Shown here piece after piece: positions 33,784-43,600 of a stretch of 64,000 nucleotides of DNA (within the stretch, counting starts at the first letter, position 1; every line of letters begins with the position of its first letter). Source of the DNA: Kribbella sp. CA-293567. GTDB lineage: Bacteria; Actinomycetota; Actinomycetes; Propionibacteriales; Kribbellaceae. The position numbers and the translations under genes are program-made. Below the pieces are notes generated by a model. That model was not told the DNA's origin and searched no databases. It was given only the letters and a program-made list of their open reading frames with translations. The stretch covers positions 372,001 to 436,000 of the forward strand of contig NZ_CP114065.1 of NCBI RefSeq assembly GCF_027627575.1. The letters run 5' to 3'.

Positions 33784-35295
33784 ATGGCGGACAGCCATGG
33801 GAAGCACGCGAAGCACAGCACCGAGGGCGAGGGCCCGTTGGCCCGGACCGCGTTGCGCTTCACCGCCTTCACCGAGAAGTGGTTGCCGGACGCGTTCGGC
33901 TTCGTCCTGGTCGGCACGTTCCTGGTCTTCGTCTTCGGCCTGGTCACCGGCGAGCCGCTGCTGAAACGGCCGGACGACCCGGCGGCGACCAACGGGTTCG
34001 GCCTGATCGACGCCTGGGGTCTCGGCTTCTGGAGCCTGATCACCTTCACGCTGCAGATGGCGATGATCATCATCGGCGGGTACGCCGTGGCCACCAGCGG
34101 CCCGGTCGCGCGGCTGATCACCCGGCTCGCGCGAATCCCCAGGTCACCCCGTACGGCGGTCGCCTTCGTCGCGGCGGTCGCCATGCTGGCGTCGTACCTG
34201 AACTGGGCGTTCAGCCTGATCTTCGCCGCCATCCTGGCCCGTGAGGTCGCCCGCAACGTGCCGAAGGCCGACTACCGGGCGCTGGGCGCGATGGCGTTCC
34301 TGGGGCTCGGCACGGTCTGGGCGCAGGGTTTGTCCGGCTCGGCGGCCCTGCAGGTCGCCAGTGCGAGCAGCAGCCCCGCCCCTGTGCAGGAGGTGATCCG
34401 GGAAGGCGGTCGCGCCTCCGGACTGATTCCGCTCAGCGAAACGATCTTCACCTGGCAGGCGCTCCTCGCCACCCTCTTCGTGTACGTCGTGGGCGTGGCG
34501 ATGGCGTGGTTCGTCGCGCCGGGCGAGGACAACGCCAAGACGGCGGAGGACCTCGGGATCGAGCTGCGGCCGCTGATCGGCCGTGGTTCGCCCTACAACG
34601 GACAGCGGGACAACGGCCAGCGGGTGGACGGCGCCGAGGACGAGAAGCGCCGGCCGGGTGACTGGCTGGAGCACTCGCCGCTGTTCAGCCTGCTGGTGGT
34701 GCTGCTCGGCTCGATCTACCTGCTCCGGTACTTCGACGGCAAGAGCTTCTTCAACGCGCTCGACCTGAACACGGTGAACCTGATCCTGTTCCTGCTCGCC
34801 ATGCTGCTGCACTGGCGGCCCTGGCGGATGGCCCGGGCGGTGCGGGACGGCGCACCGGCGGCGGCCGGCGTACTGCTGCAGTTCCCGTTGTACGGCGGCA
34901 TCTTCGGCATGATCGCGTACACCGGGATCTCCGCCCGGCTGGCCGGGTGGCTGGTCCAGGCGAGCAGTCAGTTCTTCTTCCCGCCCCTGGTGGCGATCTA
35001 CTCCTGCATCCTCGGCGTGTTCGTGCCCAGCGGCGGCAGCAAGTGGGTGATCGAGGCGCCGTACGTGCTGGACGCGGCGAACCAGCTCAAGGTGGACGCG
35101 GGCTGGATGGTGGTCGTCTACGACCTCGGCGAGGCGAGCGCCAACCTGCTGCAGCCGTTCTGGATGCTGCCGACGCTGGCCGTCCTCGGGCTCAAGGCGC
35201 GCGACATCATGGGCTACACGTTCACCATGTTCCTCGCCTGCTTCCCGGCGGCCCTGATCGCCGTGACGCTGCTGGCACCCCACGTGACGGGCTGA
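33784..35295 (+). CDS. AtoE-family short-chain fatty acid transporter
   Basis: 503 residues from ATG 33784 (GGAGCGGAGG just upstream); GTG 33763 is an in-frame alternative. A polytopic protein with about 10-12 helices. GFVLVGTFLVFVFGLVTGEP, LASYLNWAFSLIFAAILARE, FVPSGGSKWVIEAPYV and EASANLLQPFW match the AtoE short-chain fatty acid permease family. It probably imports butyrate-like acids. A hydrophilic loop near residue 275 carries two NGQR copies and is longer than I expect for the family. It is divergent from padR-ino1. Confidence 0.9.
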   Translation: MADSHGKHAKHSTEGEGPLARTALRFTAFTEKWLPDAFGFVLVGTFLVFVFGLVTGEPLLKRPDDPAATNGFGLIDAWGLGFWSLITFTLQMAMIIIGGYAVATSGPVARLITRLARIPRSPRTAVAFVAAVAMLASYLNWAFSLIFAAILAREVARNVPKADYRALGAMAFLGLGTVWAQGLSGSAALQVASASSSPAPVQEVIREGGRASGLIPLSETIFTWQALLATLFVYVVGVAMAWFVAPGEDNAKTAEDLGIELRPLIGRGSPYNGQRDNGQRVDGAEDEKRRPGDWLEHSPLFSLLVVLLGSIYLLRYFDGKSFFNALDLNTVNLILFLLAMLLHWRPWRMARAVRDGAPAAAGVLLQFPLYGGIFGMIAYTGISARLAGWLVQASSQFFFPPLVAIYSCILGVFVPSGGSKWVIEAPYVLDAANQLKVDAGWMVVVYDLGEASANLLQPFWMLPTLAVLGLKARDIMGYTFTMFLACFPAALIAVTLLAPHVTG

Positions 35296-35405
35296 TGCCG
35301 GCCTGACCGCCGGGACGGCTACGATCCAGGCGGAATAGGGTCCGTTACCACATCCGCCGTACTCTGGGTCGCAATGACTTCAGCGAGATCGTCGAGGATT
35401 GCACT

Positions 35406-37649
35406 GTGAGTGAAGCTCGTAGGAAGGCCCCCACCCGCGCGGTACGCCGAAAGAAACACTGGGCGCTGCGGGTACTGGGCTGGATGCTCGCGTTGGGCTT
35501 CCTCGGGGTGATCGGTGCCGTGGCCACTTTCTTCATCGGTTACCAGACCACGGACATCCCGGACCCGAACAAGGAGTTCGCGACCAACACGACGCAGGTC
35601 ACGTACTCCGACGGCAAGCAACCGTTGGGCACGTTCTTCGAGCAGAACCGGCGCTCGGTGCCGTTGGCGGAGATTCCGAAGTACGTCCAGGACGCCGTGA
35701 TCGCGGCCGAGGACCGGACCTTCTGGACGAACCCCGGCATCTCGCCGTCGGGGATGGCGCGGGCCGCCTTCAACATCGTGCGCGGTAAGCAACTGCAGGG
35801 TGGCTCGACGATCACCCAGCAGTACGTGAAGATCATGTACCTGAACCAGGAGCGGACCTTCTCGCGGAAGTTCTCCGAGCTCTTCATCGCCACCAAGCTG
35901 AGCCGTTCGCAGGACAAGAAAGAGATCCTCGAGGGCTACCTGAACACGATCTACTTCGGTGAGGGCGCGTACGGCATCGCCGCCGCGGGTGACGCCTACT
36001 TCCAGGTCAAGGACCCGAAGAACCTGAGTCCCCAGCAGGCCGCGTTCCTGGCGACGGTGCTGAACAACCCGACCCGGTTCGACCCGGACAACCCGGCGGC
36101 GCAGAAGCGGATCATCGAGCGGTACCAGTACGTCATCGACGGGATGCGGCAGACCGGCTCGATCACCGAGGCGAAGGCGGCGCAGTACAGTGCGCGGCTG
36201 CCCAAGATCAACAAGCGGCAGAAGAGCAGCCGGTACAAGGGCTGGCAGGGTTTCCTCCTCGACATGACGCGCAAGGAGCTGGCCAAGGAGGGCTTCACCG
36301 ACGACCAGATCGACGGTGGCGGCCTGCAGGTCCGGACGACCTTCGACTACGGACTCCAGAAGAACGCCGTCGCGGCCGTTTTCAGCGACAAGCAACCGGG
36401 CAGCGCGGCCAACCTGCATGTCGGCCTTGCCTCGGTCCGCCCGCAGACCGGTGAGCTGGTCGCGATGGTCGGTGGACCGGACTTCCTGAAGAGCCAGATC
36501 AACTGGGCCACTTCGAAGGCCAGGCCCGGTTCGTCGTTCAAGCCGTTCGCGGTGGCGGCGGCGCTCAAGGACGGCAAGACCCTCGAGGACACCTTCGAAG
36601 GCGACGGGCCGATCGAGATCCGGGGCGGCAAGTACGACAACGAGCTGAGTGAGGACTACGGCCGGGTCAGCCTGCTGCGGGCCACCGAGATGTCCGTCAA
36701 CACGGCGTTCTACGACCTGGTCGACCGGCAGATGGAGGGCGGGCCCGGCAAGGTGGTCGAGATGGCCGAAGCGGCCGGCATCCCGAAGATCCCGGCCTCC
36801 GACCGCGACGCGCCCGCGCTGGTCCTCGGTCCGAACGCGTACGCGTCGCCGGTGGACATGGCCGGGGCGTACTCGACCTTCGCGGCGGACGGCAAACGCG
36901 TCCCCGTGCACGTGATCAGTGAGGTCAGGGACCAGACCGGCAAGGTGGTCTGGGCGGCGAAGTCGAAGTACAAGCAGGTCCAGGCGATCGAGGCGGAGAT
37001 CGCCAAGACGACCAGCTACGCGATGCAGCAGGTCGTGGAGGACAAGAACGGCACCGGAAACCGGGCGCAGGAGCTCGGCCGGCCGGCCGCGGGCAAGACC
37101 GGTACGGCCGGTGGTATCTCCGTCGATCACCGCCGGGCGAACGCCAAGTGCAAGTGCAAGCAGTTCAAGGACGGCTCGGACACGCTGACCTCCTGGTGGG
37201 TCGGCTACACGCCCCAGTTGTCGACCGCGGTGCTGTACCGCGCCGGCAAGGAGGGTGAGTCCGACCTCGACCCGTTCAGCGACGACCCCGCCTTCTTCGG
37301 TGGCAACTACCCGACCAAGACCTGGGTCGACTTCATGAAACCGTCGATGGAGGACCTGCCCGAGGAGCCGTTCTCGGAGCCGTCGGAGGAGAACATGGGT
37401 ACGCCGACCCCGACGTACACCCCGCCGCCGAAGACGGCCACGCCGCCGAAGAGCAGCACGCCTCCGCCGCCGGCCAGCACGCCGCCTCCCTCCAGCACGC
37501 CGCCGCCCCCGCCGAGTTCACCGCCGCCGTCGTCGCCGTCTCCGTCGGACACCCCGACGAAGACCAAGCCTCCCAAGCCGACGTTCCCGACGCTTCCGAC
37601 CAGACCGACGGATCCACCGGGAACACCGGACGACCCGGACAATCAGTAG
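35406..37649 (+). CDS. ponA: Class A penicillin-binding protein (PonA type)
   Basis: 747 residues from GTG 35406. Short cytoplasmic tail, one membrane helix (about 20-42), then the GT51 transglycosylase with catalytic Glu102 (AAEDRTF), GGSTITQQYVK and EGYLNTIYFGEGAYG. The transpeptidase has SxxK (Ser376-Lys379, SSFK), SVN (430-432) and KTG (564-566). The C-terminus is a long Pro/Ser/Thr-rich tail (about 660-747), as in mycobacterial PonA1. It polymerises and cross-links peptidoglycan. Synteny with ino1 and rpsF also matches the PonA1 locus. A strong stem-loop follows the stop. Confidence 0.96.
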   Translation: MSEARRKAPTRAVRRKKHWALRVLGWMLALGFLGVIGAVATFFIGYQTTDIPDPNKEFATNTTQVTYSDGKQPLGTFFEQNRRSVPLAEIPKYVQDAVIAAEDRTFWTNPGISPSGMARAAFNIVRGKQLQGGSTITQQYVKIMYLNQERTFSRKFSELFIATKLSRSQDKKEILEGYLNTIYFGEGAYGIAAAGDAYFQVKDPKNLSPQQAAFLATVLNNPTRFDPDNPAAQKRIIERYQYVIDGMRQTGSITEAKAAQYSARLPKINKRQKSSRYKGWQGFLLDMTRKELAKEGFTDDQIDGGGLQVRTTFDYGLQKNAVAAVFSDKQPGSAANLHVGLASVRPQTGELVAMVGGPDFLKSQINWATSKARPGSSFKPFAVAAALKDGKTLEDTFEGDGPIEIRGGKYDNELSEDYGRVSLLRATEMSVNTAFYDLVDRQMEGGPGKVVEMAEAAGIPKIPASDRDAPALVLGPNAYASPVDMAGAYSTFAADGKRVPVHVISEVRDQTGKVVWAAKSKYKQVQAIEAEIAKTTSYAMQQVVEDKNGTGNRAQELGRPAAGKTGTAGGISVDHRRANAKCKCKQFKDGSDTLTSWWVGYTPQLSTAVLYRAGKEGESDLDPFSDDPAFFGGNYPTKTWVDFMKPSMEDLPEEPFSEPSEENMGTPTPTYTPPPKTATPPKSSTPPPPASTPPPSSTPPPPPSSPPPSSPSPSDTPTKTKPPKPTFPTLPTRPTDPPGTPDDPDNQ

Positions 37650-37652
37650 CTC

Positions 37653-37688
37653 CAGGAGACGGCACCCCGACCGGGGTGCCGTCTCCTG
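37653..37688 (+). terminator. Terminator after the PBP gene
   Basis: CAGGAGACGGCACCCC (37653-37668) pairs perfectly with 37673-37688 around GACC: 16 bp, starting three bases after the stop codon. No T-run. Confidence 0.88.
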
Positions 37689-37708
37689 CATTCGGGTGAG
37701 GTGAGGGG

Positions 37709-38068
37709 ATGAGGCCGGTGCGAGGGCGGACGGTCGCGCTGTACGGCTGTGGGGTCGTGCTGGCCGGTGCGCTGATCTACGGGTTCTTCCTCGCCTCCGC
37801 GTACTCGCCGATCCAGCCCGCGAGTGAGGCTTGCGCGACCGCGCGGGGTGGACTCAACCGGGACTTCGGTGGGATGCCGACGAGGACGCCGGGGGCGTTT
37901 CCGGTCAGCTCGGTGTGCCGGTGGCCGGAGACGGGGGAAGAGCTGGAGCTGGTGTCTCGCAACGTGACCGTCCTGCCGTTGGTGGTCATCGGGCTCGGGC
38001 TGGTGATGGTGCTCGGCGGTGCAGTGGTGTGGCGGCGAGCGAAGGGCGCCGGCGAGCCTCAGCGGTGA
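37709..38068 (+). CDS. Small two-helix membrane protein
   Basis: 119 residues. One membrane helix at about 9-30 (LYGCGVVLAGALIYGFFLAS) and one at about 88-108 (VLPLVVIGLGLVMVLGGAVVW) flank an extracellular loop with two cysteines (SEACATARGG, SSVCRWPE) that may form a disulfide. Basic C-terminal tail. Function unknown; it stands between the PBP and a mannosyltransferase, a cell-envelope setting. Confidence 0.75.
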   Translation: MRPVRGRTVALYGCGVVLAGALIYGFFLASAYSPIQPASEACATARGGLNRDFGGMPTRTPGAFPVSSVCRWPETGEELELVSRNVTVLPLVVIGLGLVMVLGGAVVWRRAKGAGEPQR

Positions 38069-38132
38069 GGCGTCTCGTTCGACTGGGAAATGTGGATGGG
38101 GCACGATGGGGGTGTGAGGGCGCCTGGACAGA

Positions 38133-39368
38133 ATGCTGCGTGGCGGTGGAGCCGCGCGCAGAAACGGGCGTCTGGTGGTTGCTGAGCGGTCGGCTCCGGA
38201 GGAGCAGCCGCGGCGGGCTCGGCGGGCCAAGGACGGAGCCGCGGTCGGGATTCGGTGGCGGCCTGAGCTGGTGGTGCGGGAGACGCTCGGGTGGTGGTTG
38301 GTCACCCGGATCGGAATCTTCGTGCTGTCGGTGTCGGCGCCGTTGTTGTTCAACCGGGGGAGCGAATACCCCAACGTGTGGCGTGCTTGGTTGCAGTGGG
38401 ACGTCTGGCACTTCAAGGCGATCGCGGACTTCGGCTACAACCAGGGTGAGCCGTCCGGGGCTCCGCTCGCGGCGTTCTTCCCGGGGCTGCCCTATCTGAT
38501 GCGGGTGGTCGGCTGGACCGGGATCGGTCCGGTCGCGGGTGGCGTGGTGATCTCGCTGGTGGCCAGCGCCGTCGCGGGGGTCTACCTCGCCAAGCTGGCG
38601 CAGCACGAGTTTCCCCAGCTCAGTGAGCTAGGGCCGAAGGCGGCGCTGATCTGGTTCGCGGCTCCGGTCGGGGTGTTCCTCGCGGCGCCGTACACGGAGG
38701 CGTTGTTCTGCGCGTTCGCCTTCCCCGGCTGGCTCGCGGCGCGGCAGGGCAGGTGGGCGCGGGCCGCCCTCTTCGTCATGCTGGCGTCGACGGTCCGGGT
38801 CTCGGGGCTGTTCCTGATCTTCGCGCTCGGCGTCGAGTTCCTGACCTCGAAGAAGCGCGACTGGTACTCCGTACCGTGGCTGGCGCTGCCGCTCGTCCCG
38901 GTGCTCGGGTTCATGGCCTACCTGAAGCAGATCCACGGCTCCTGGTTCGCCTGGCAGGAAGCGCAGGACAAGGGCTGGGCCCGCGAGTTCACTGCGCCGT
39001 GGGTCTCGCTGATGCACACCGTCGAGGCCGCGACGAAGGGCCACTTCGCGGCGGATCGCAGCGACTGGACCTGGATGTTCCGGGCCGAGCTGGTGACGTT
39101 GCTGATCGGCCTGCTGGTGCTGCTGTGGCTGGTCCGGCGGCACTCCTGGGGCGAGGCGGCCTGGGTGGCCAGCACGATCGCGGCGTTCGTCACCTCGTTC
39201 TGGATCTACTCGCTGACCCGCGCCACCCTGCTGTGGTGGCCACTGTGGATCGGCCTGGCGGTGCTGCTGCACCGAAGACCCTGGCTGGGCCGCCTCTACC
39301 TGGCGGTGGCGATACCCCTGGCAGCCATCTGGGCCGCCGCCTTCTTCACCGGCCGCTGGACCGGCTGA
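38133..39368 (+). CDS. PIG-V-like polyprenol-dependent mannosyltransferase
   Basis: 411 residues: a basic cytoplasmic N-terminus (about 45 residues), then about nine to ten membrane helices. WLQWDVWHFKAIADFGY carries the Asp and Trp-His residues expected in the first extracellular loop of PIG-V/GT-C mannosyltransferases; FFPGLPYLMRV, APYTEALFCAF and ASTVRVSGLFL are other family segments. It probably adds mannose from a polyprenyl donor to an envelope lipid or glycan. The same kind of gene follows ponA1 in mycobacteria. The ATG start has a weak ribosome-binding site; GTG codons 15-16 residues on are alternatives. Confidence 0.85.
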   Translation: MLRGGGAARRNGRLVVAERSAPEEQPRRARRAKDGAAVGIRWRPELVVRETLGWWLVTRIGIFVLSVSAPLLFNRGSEYPNVWRAWLQWDVWHFKAIADFGYNQGEPSGAPLAAFFPGLPYLMRVVGWTGIGPVAGGVVISLVASAVAGVYLAKLAQHEFPQLSELGPKAALIWFAAPVGVFLAAPYTEALFCAFAFPGWLAARQGRWARAALFVMLASTVRVSGLFLIFALGVEFLTSKKRDWYSVPWLALPLVPVLGFMAYLKQIHGSWFAWQEAQDKGWAREFTAPWVSLMHTVEAATKGHFAADRSDWTWMFRAELVTLLIGLLVLLWLVRRHSWGEAAWVASTIAAFVTSFWIYSLTRATLLWWPLWIGLAVLLHRRPWLGRLYLAVAIPLAAIWAAAFFTGRWTG

Positions 39369-39450
39369 GCACCGGGCGCTGAGCGACCCGGGGAGAGCTG
39401 AGTAGTTGTGCTCACGCGGACGCCGAGCAAGCTCACCTACCGTCAGTCGT

Positions 39451-40407
39451 ATGACGGACGAAGCGAGTGGTAGCGAGCGGCTGACCGGACAAGTCAGGTG
39501 CTTCGCGGGGGCACTTGCCGTTGGACTGTTGGTCGCAGTGGCGGCCGGGCTGATCGGTACGTCGGTCTACGAGGCCCGTTGTGCTCCGGACGACGAATGC
39601 TGGGCGCTGCTGGCGGGACTCTTCACCGCGCTGATCGCCGGATCGGTCGCCGCCGCGATCACCGCCATCGTGCTGGCCGTGCGGTTGCAGATCGGAGTGG
39701 CGTTCGGGGTGGGAGCCGGCATCGCGTTCCTGCTGACCGCCGGCGCGAACCTCTGGTGGGCCCAGTGGGGCTGGGCGCCTCTCCTGTACTTCGGTGCAGC
39801 ACTCGCTCTGGTCGTCGGCTTCACGCTCAGCCAGGCAGCGGGTGGCTGGGAGCGGCCGAAACCGATCGCGGTCCTGGTGCTGGCCGCCGTCCTCGGCGTC
39901 GCCACCGTCCCGCTGGTCAAGGAGCTCAACGACGTCCGCCAGGCGCAGCGCGGGATCGCGAGCCTGGTCGAGCGGCCGCTTCAGCCCGAACTGGCCGGCA
40001 CGGACCTGTGGGCCGTCGGCTACGGGACGACCGGTGTGACGTACGCCGTACTGGAGCCGGCGAGTAGTGATGGCACCAGAAGCGCCGACATCGACATCAC
40101 CCTCCGGAAGCTGCCGTCGTCGTCGGCGCCGTGCACCGGCTTCACCGATCTCGCCCCGGCCAGTACGACGAAGAGCTGCGTGGAAATCCAGCCTGGGATC
40201 TGGCGAGGTCTGGACGGAGTCAAGGCCCACGCCTGGGTCCGCGGTGAAGGCGACCAGTGGGCGCACGTGTCGGCCAACCACTATGTGGGCGACGGCAGCC
40301 GGCAGAACGCGCGGGTCGAGGAGGTCGCGCGGTCGCTCGAGCCCGGCTCGGCCTGGCCGCTCGCGGCGGCTGCCGCGGAGTGTGGATTCTGCACGCCGCT
40401 CGCCTGA
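39451..40407 (+). CDS. Membrane protein of unknown function
   Basis: 318 residues from ATG 39451. The first ~165 residues hold five hydrophobic helices (including AGALAVGLLVAVAAGLIGTS, VAAAITAIVLAVRL and IAVLVLAAVLGVATVPLV). The C-terminal ~150 residues form a soluble, probably extracellular domain with three or four cysteines (SSAPCTGF, TKSCVEI, AECGFCTPLA). No family recognised. A factor-independent terminator lies 133 bp downstream. Confidence 0.75.
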   Translation: MTDEASGSERLTGQVRCFAGALAVGLLVAVAAGLIGTSVYEARCAPDDECWALLAGLFTALIAGSVAAAITAIVLAVRLQIGVAFGVGAGIAFLLTAGANLWWAQWGWAPLLYFGAALALVVGFTLSQAAGGWERPKPIAVLVLAAVLGVATVPLVKELNDVRQAQRGIASLVERPLQPELAGTDLWAVGYGTTGVTYAVLEPASSDGTRSADIDITLRKLPSSSAPCTGFTDLAPASTTKSCVEIQPGIWRGLDGVKAHAWVRGEGDQWAHVSANHYVGDGSRQNARVEEVARSLEPGSAWPLAAAAAECGFCTPLA

Positions 40408-40539
40408 ACGTCCACGATGTGGACAGTTTCGGCCCAAGGCAACCTAACCGCGGCCTTGCTCGTCAGTACTGGTGTTGGGGTGGCAGGCCGGGCGGGGTCG
40501 CCACCCCTCCATAAGTTTCCGGCCGGCAGGCCGTAGGTG

Positions 40540-40583
40540 TCCGGCGGAACCTCTCAGGGGCAGGTTCCGCCGGAAATTTTTTT
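40540..40583 (+). terminator. Factor-independent terminator with T-run
   Basis: TCCGGCGGAACCT (40540-40552) pairs perfectly with AGGTTCCGCCGGA (40562-40574) around a 9-nt loop. AA and seven Ts (40577-40583) follow. A T-run is rare in this window and marks a strong plus-strand terminator. A weaker hairpin (GGGGTGGC 40477-40484 with GCCACCCC 40500-40507) precedes it. Confidence 0.92.
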
Positions 40584-40605
40584 GCCCTTTTCGACCGCGA
40601 GGAAC

Positions 40606-40640
40606 ACGGCGCCGCACCGGTCGGGCCGGTGCGGCGCCGT
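40606..40640 (-). terminator. Terminator of the mannosidase gene
   Basis: ACGGCGCCGCACCGG (40606-40620) pairs perfectly with 40626-40640 around a 5-nt loop: 15 bp, 8 bp after the stop of the minus-strand mannosidase gene. Confidence 0.85.
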
Positions 40641-40648
40641 ACTTCAAC

Positions 40649-43600
40649 TCAGCCGTAGTTCCGATCGATGGACTGCGACGGCGTCGGGCTCGGCTTGGTC
40701 CGGGCGACCCGCTGCTCGCTCGGGTGCGTCCCGGCCTCGATGCCCTTCACGGTGCCGAGCAGTTCCAGCTCGGACAGCGTCACGCCGGTGGCCCCGGCCG
40801 CCGGCGTCAGCACCAGCCGGTACTGCGTGTAGGCCTTCGGCGAAGCAACGCTGAACGACCTCGTGTACGCCGGGAACGCCCACTCCTGGCCGCTCCGCTT
40901 GTCCACCTCGGCCCACGTCGTCCCGTCGTTCGACCCCTCCAGCGTCCAGCCCGCGGGCGCCGTACCGGTGGTTCCGCTGGTCAGCGTGTACATCGTGACC
41001 GGCCGGCCCTGCTGCAACTGAACCGTCACGGTCGGAGCGGCGCCGGTCAGCGTGACCTGCTTCTTCGAGTCGTTGTCGGTCAGCGCGGTGACATCCACCC
41101 CGCCGGCCGCCACGACCGCGCCGGTGTCCTCGGTCGAGTCGCGCCACGTCTTCGGGTCCTCGCCCGGAGTCGTCAGCGACGGCGGAGCATCGTCGCTGCC
41201 GGTGCCCCAGGCCGACGGCTTGTCCGTCATCTCGAACTCGATCTTGCCGCCGTTGCCGATCAGGTCGTGCGGCAGGTTGGTCGAGGTCCAGGCCTTGCCG
41301 TTGACCTTGACGCTCTTCACGTACTTGTTCGTGGCGCTGTTGTTCGGCGCGACGACGGTCAGCTTCTTCCCGCCGGGCAGCCGGACCGCGGCCCGGGTGA
41401 ACAGCGGCGCCCCGATCGCGTACGACGGCGAGCCGACCTGCAGCGGGTAGAACCCGAGCATGCTGAACAGGTACCAGGCCGACATCTCGCCGTTGTCCTC
41501 GTCGCCCGGGTATCCCTGGCCGATCTCGGACCCCAGGTAGAGCCGGTCCAGCACCTCGCGGACCTTCTCCTGTGTCTTGGCCGGCTGCCCGGCGAAGGCG
41601 TACATGTACGCGATGTGGTGCGACGGCTGGTTGCTGTGGCCGTACTGGCCCATCCGGACGTCCCGCGCCTCGAGCATCTCGTGGATCGTGCCGCCGTAGC
41701 CGCCGGTGTGCAGCGCGTCCTCCGGGGTGGTGAAGAACTCGTCGAGCTTCTTGCCCAGACCCTCGCGACCGCCGTACAGCGCGGCCAGGCCGGCGCCGTC
41801 CTGCGGAGTGGAGAAGGCCATGTTCCAGGCGTTGGTCTCGGTGTAGTCGTGACCCCAGTCGCGCGGGTCGAAGGTGCTCGGCGAGTGGCCCCAGACGCCG
41901 TCCGGGCCCTTGCCCTGGAAGAAGTTCAGCGCCGGGTCGAACAGCGTCACGTAGTTCCGCGCGCGGTTCAGGTAGTAGTCGTAATTGTCCTTGTACTCCT
42001 GCTTGCGCGGGTCGTCGCTCTTTGCCGCGTCGTACAGCGCCTTGGACATGTTGGCGATGCCGTAGTCGTTGATGTAGCCGTCCATCGACCAGCTGAAGCC
42101 CTCACCGGTGGTGTTGGCCGTGTAGCCGTTGAACACCGAGCGGTCGAGACCCTTGCGGCCGACGTTGTCCGTCGGCGGACGGGCGGCCGCGTTCTTTAGT
42201 GCCGCGTCGTACGCCGCCTGGACGTCGATGCCCTTGATCCCCTTCAGGTAGGCATCAGCGAAGGCGACGTCCGAGCTGGTGCCGACCATCAGGTTGGCGT
42301 AGCCCGGCGAGGACCAGCGGGAGATCCAGCCGCCGTCCTTGTACTGCTGGACGAACCCGTTGACCAGGTCGGCGGCCGTGTCCTGCGCGAACAGGCTGTA
42401 CGCCGGCCATACGGTCCGGTAGGTGTCCCAGAACCCGTTGTTCACATAGGTCTGGCCGGCCACGATCTTCGAGCCGGTCTTGGTGGGAGTGTCGGTCCCG
42501 ACCTTCGGTGAGGTCGGCGACGCGTAGGTGATCACCGGCTTGCTCGCCGTACCGGTGTTCTCCGAGCCGTTGTTCGGGTAGAGGAACAGCCGGTACAGGT
42601 TGCCGTAGATGGTCATCAGCTGGTCGGTGGTGGCGCCGTCGACCTCGATGGTGCCGAGCTTGGCGTCCCACGCGTTCTGGGCGGCGTTGCGGACCTTCTC
42701 GAACCGGCTGCTCGCAGGCAGTTCCAGTTCGAGGTTCTTCTTCGCCTGCTCGGTGCCGATCAGCGAGGTGGCCAGCCGGAGCTGGACCTGCTTGACCTTG
42801 GGGTCGAAGGAGAAGTACCCGCCGACATTGGCGCCGCCACCGTCGGAAAGCTTGCCGCTGGCAACGACCTTCTGGTCGACGACGCCGTACACGAACAGCC
42901 GGCCCGCGCCGGTGGACAGCCCGCTCTTCACGTCGCTGTAGCCGGTGACCACGCCGGTCGCCGGGTCCAGCGTCAGGCCGCCGAGGTTGCTGGTGTTGTC
43001 GAAGATCAGCTTCGCCCGGCCGGCCGGGAACGAGAACCGCAGCATCGCCGCGTGGTCGGTCGGGGTCAGCTCGGCCGCGTTGCCGTTGTCGAAGGTGACG
43101 CCGTAGTAGTGCGGCCGGGCGATCTCGTTGTCGTGGCTGAACGCCCAGGCCCGCGCCTTGCGGTTCGCGGTCGGCGTCTCGGCCGTCGACGGCATCACCT
43201 GGAAGGTCTGCCGGTCACCCATCCACGGGCTCGGCTCGTGGCTGATCGAGAACGCCTGGATCTCCGGCTTGTTCTGGTCGTTGTTGCCCTTGGCGTAGTC
43301 GTACAGCCAGGACGTCGAACCCGCGTTCGTCACCGGCGTCCAGAAGTTGAAGCCGTGCGGTACGGCGGTCGCCGGGAAGTTGTTGCCCCGGGAGAAGCCG
43401 CCGGTGGAGTTGGTGCCGCGGGTGGTGGCCACCAGGTCCGACGGGTGGTGCCGGGCGGTCAGCTGCGAGGCGGCGTCCGTGGTGGTCGCCTTGCTGATCC
43501 GGAGGTCGTCGATCCAGCCGCGGAAGTCCGCCGGGCCGGATGCCTTGTCGTAGCCGACCAGGATCCGCTTGACCGTCTTGCCGGCCGCGACCTTGCCCAG

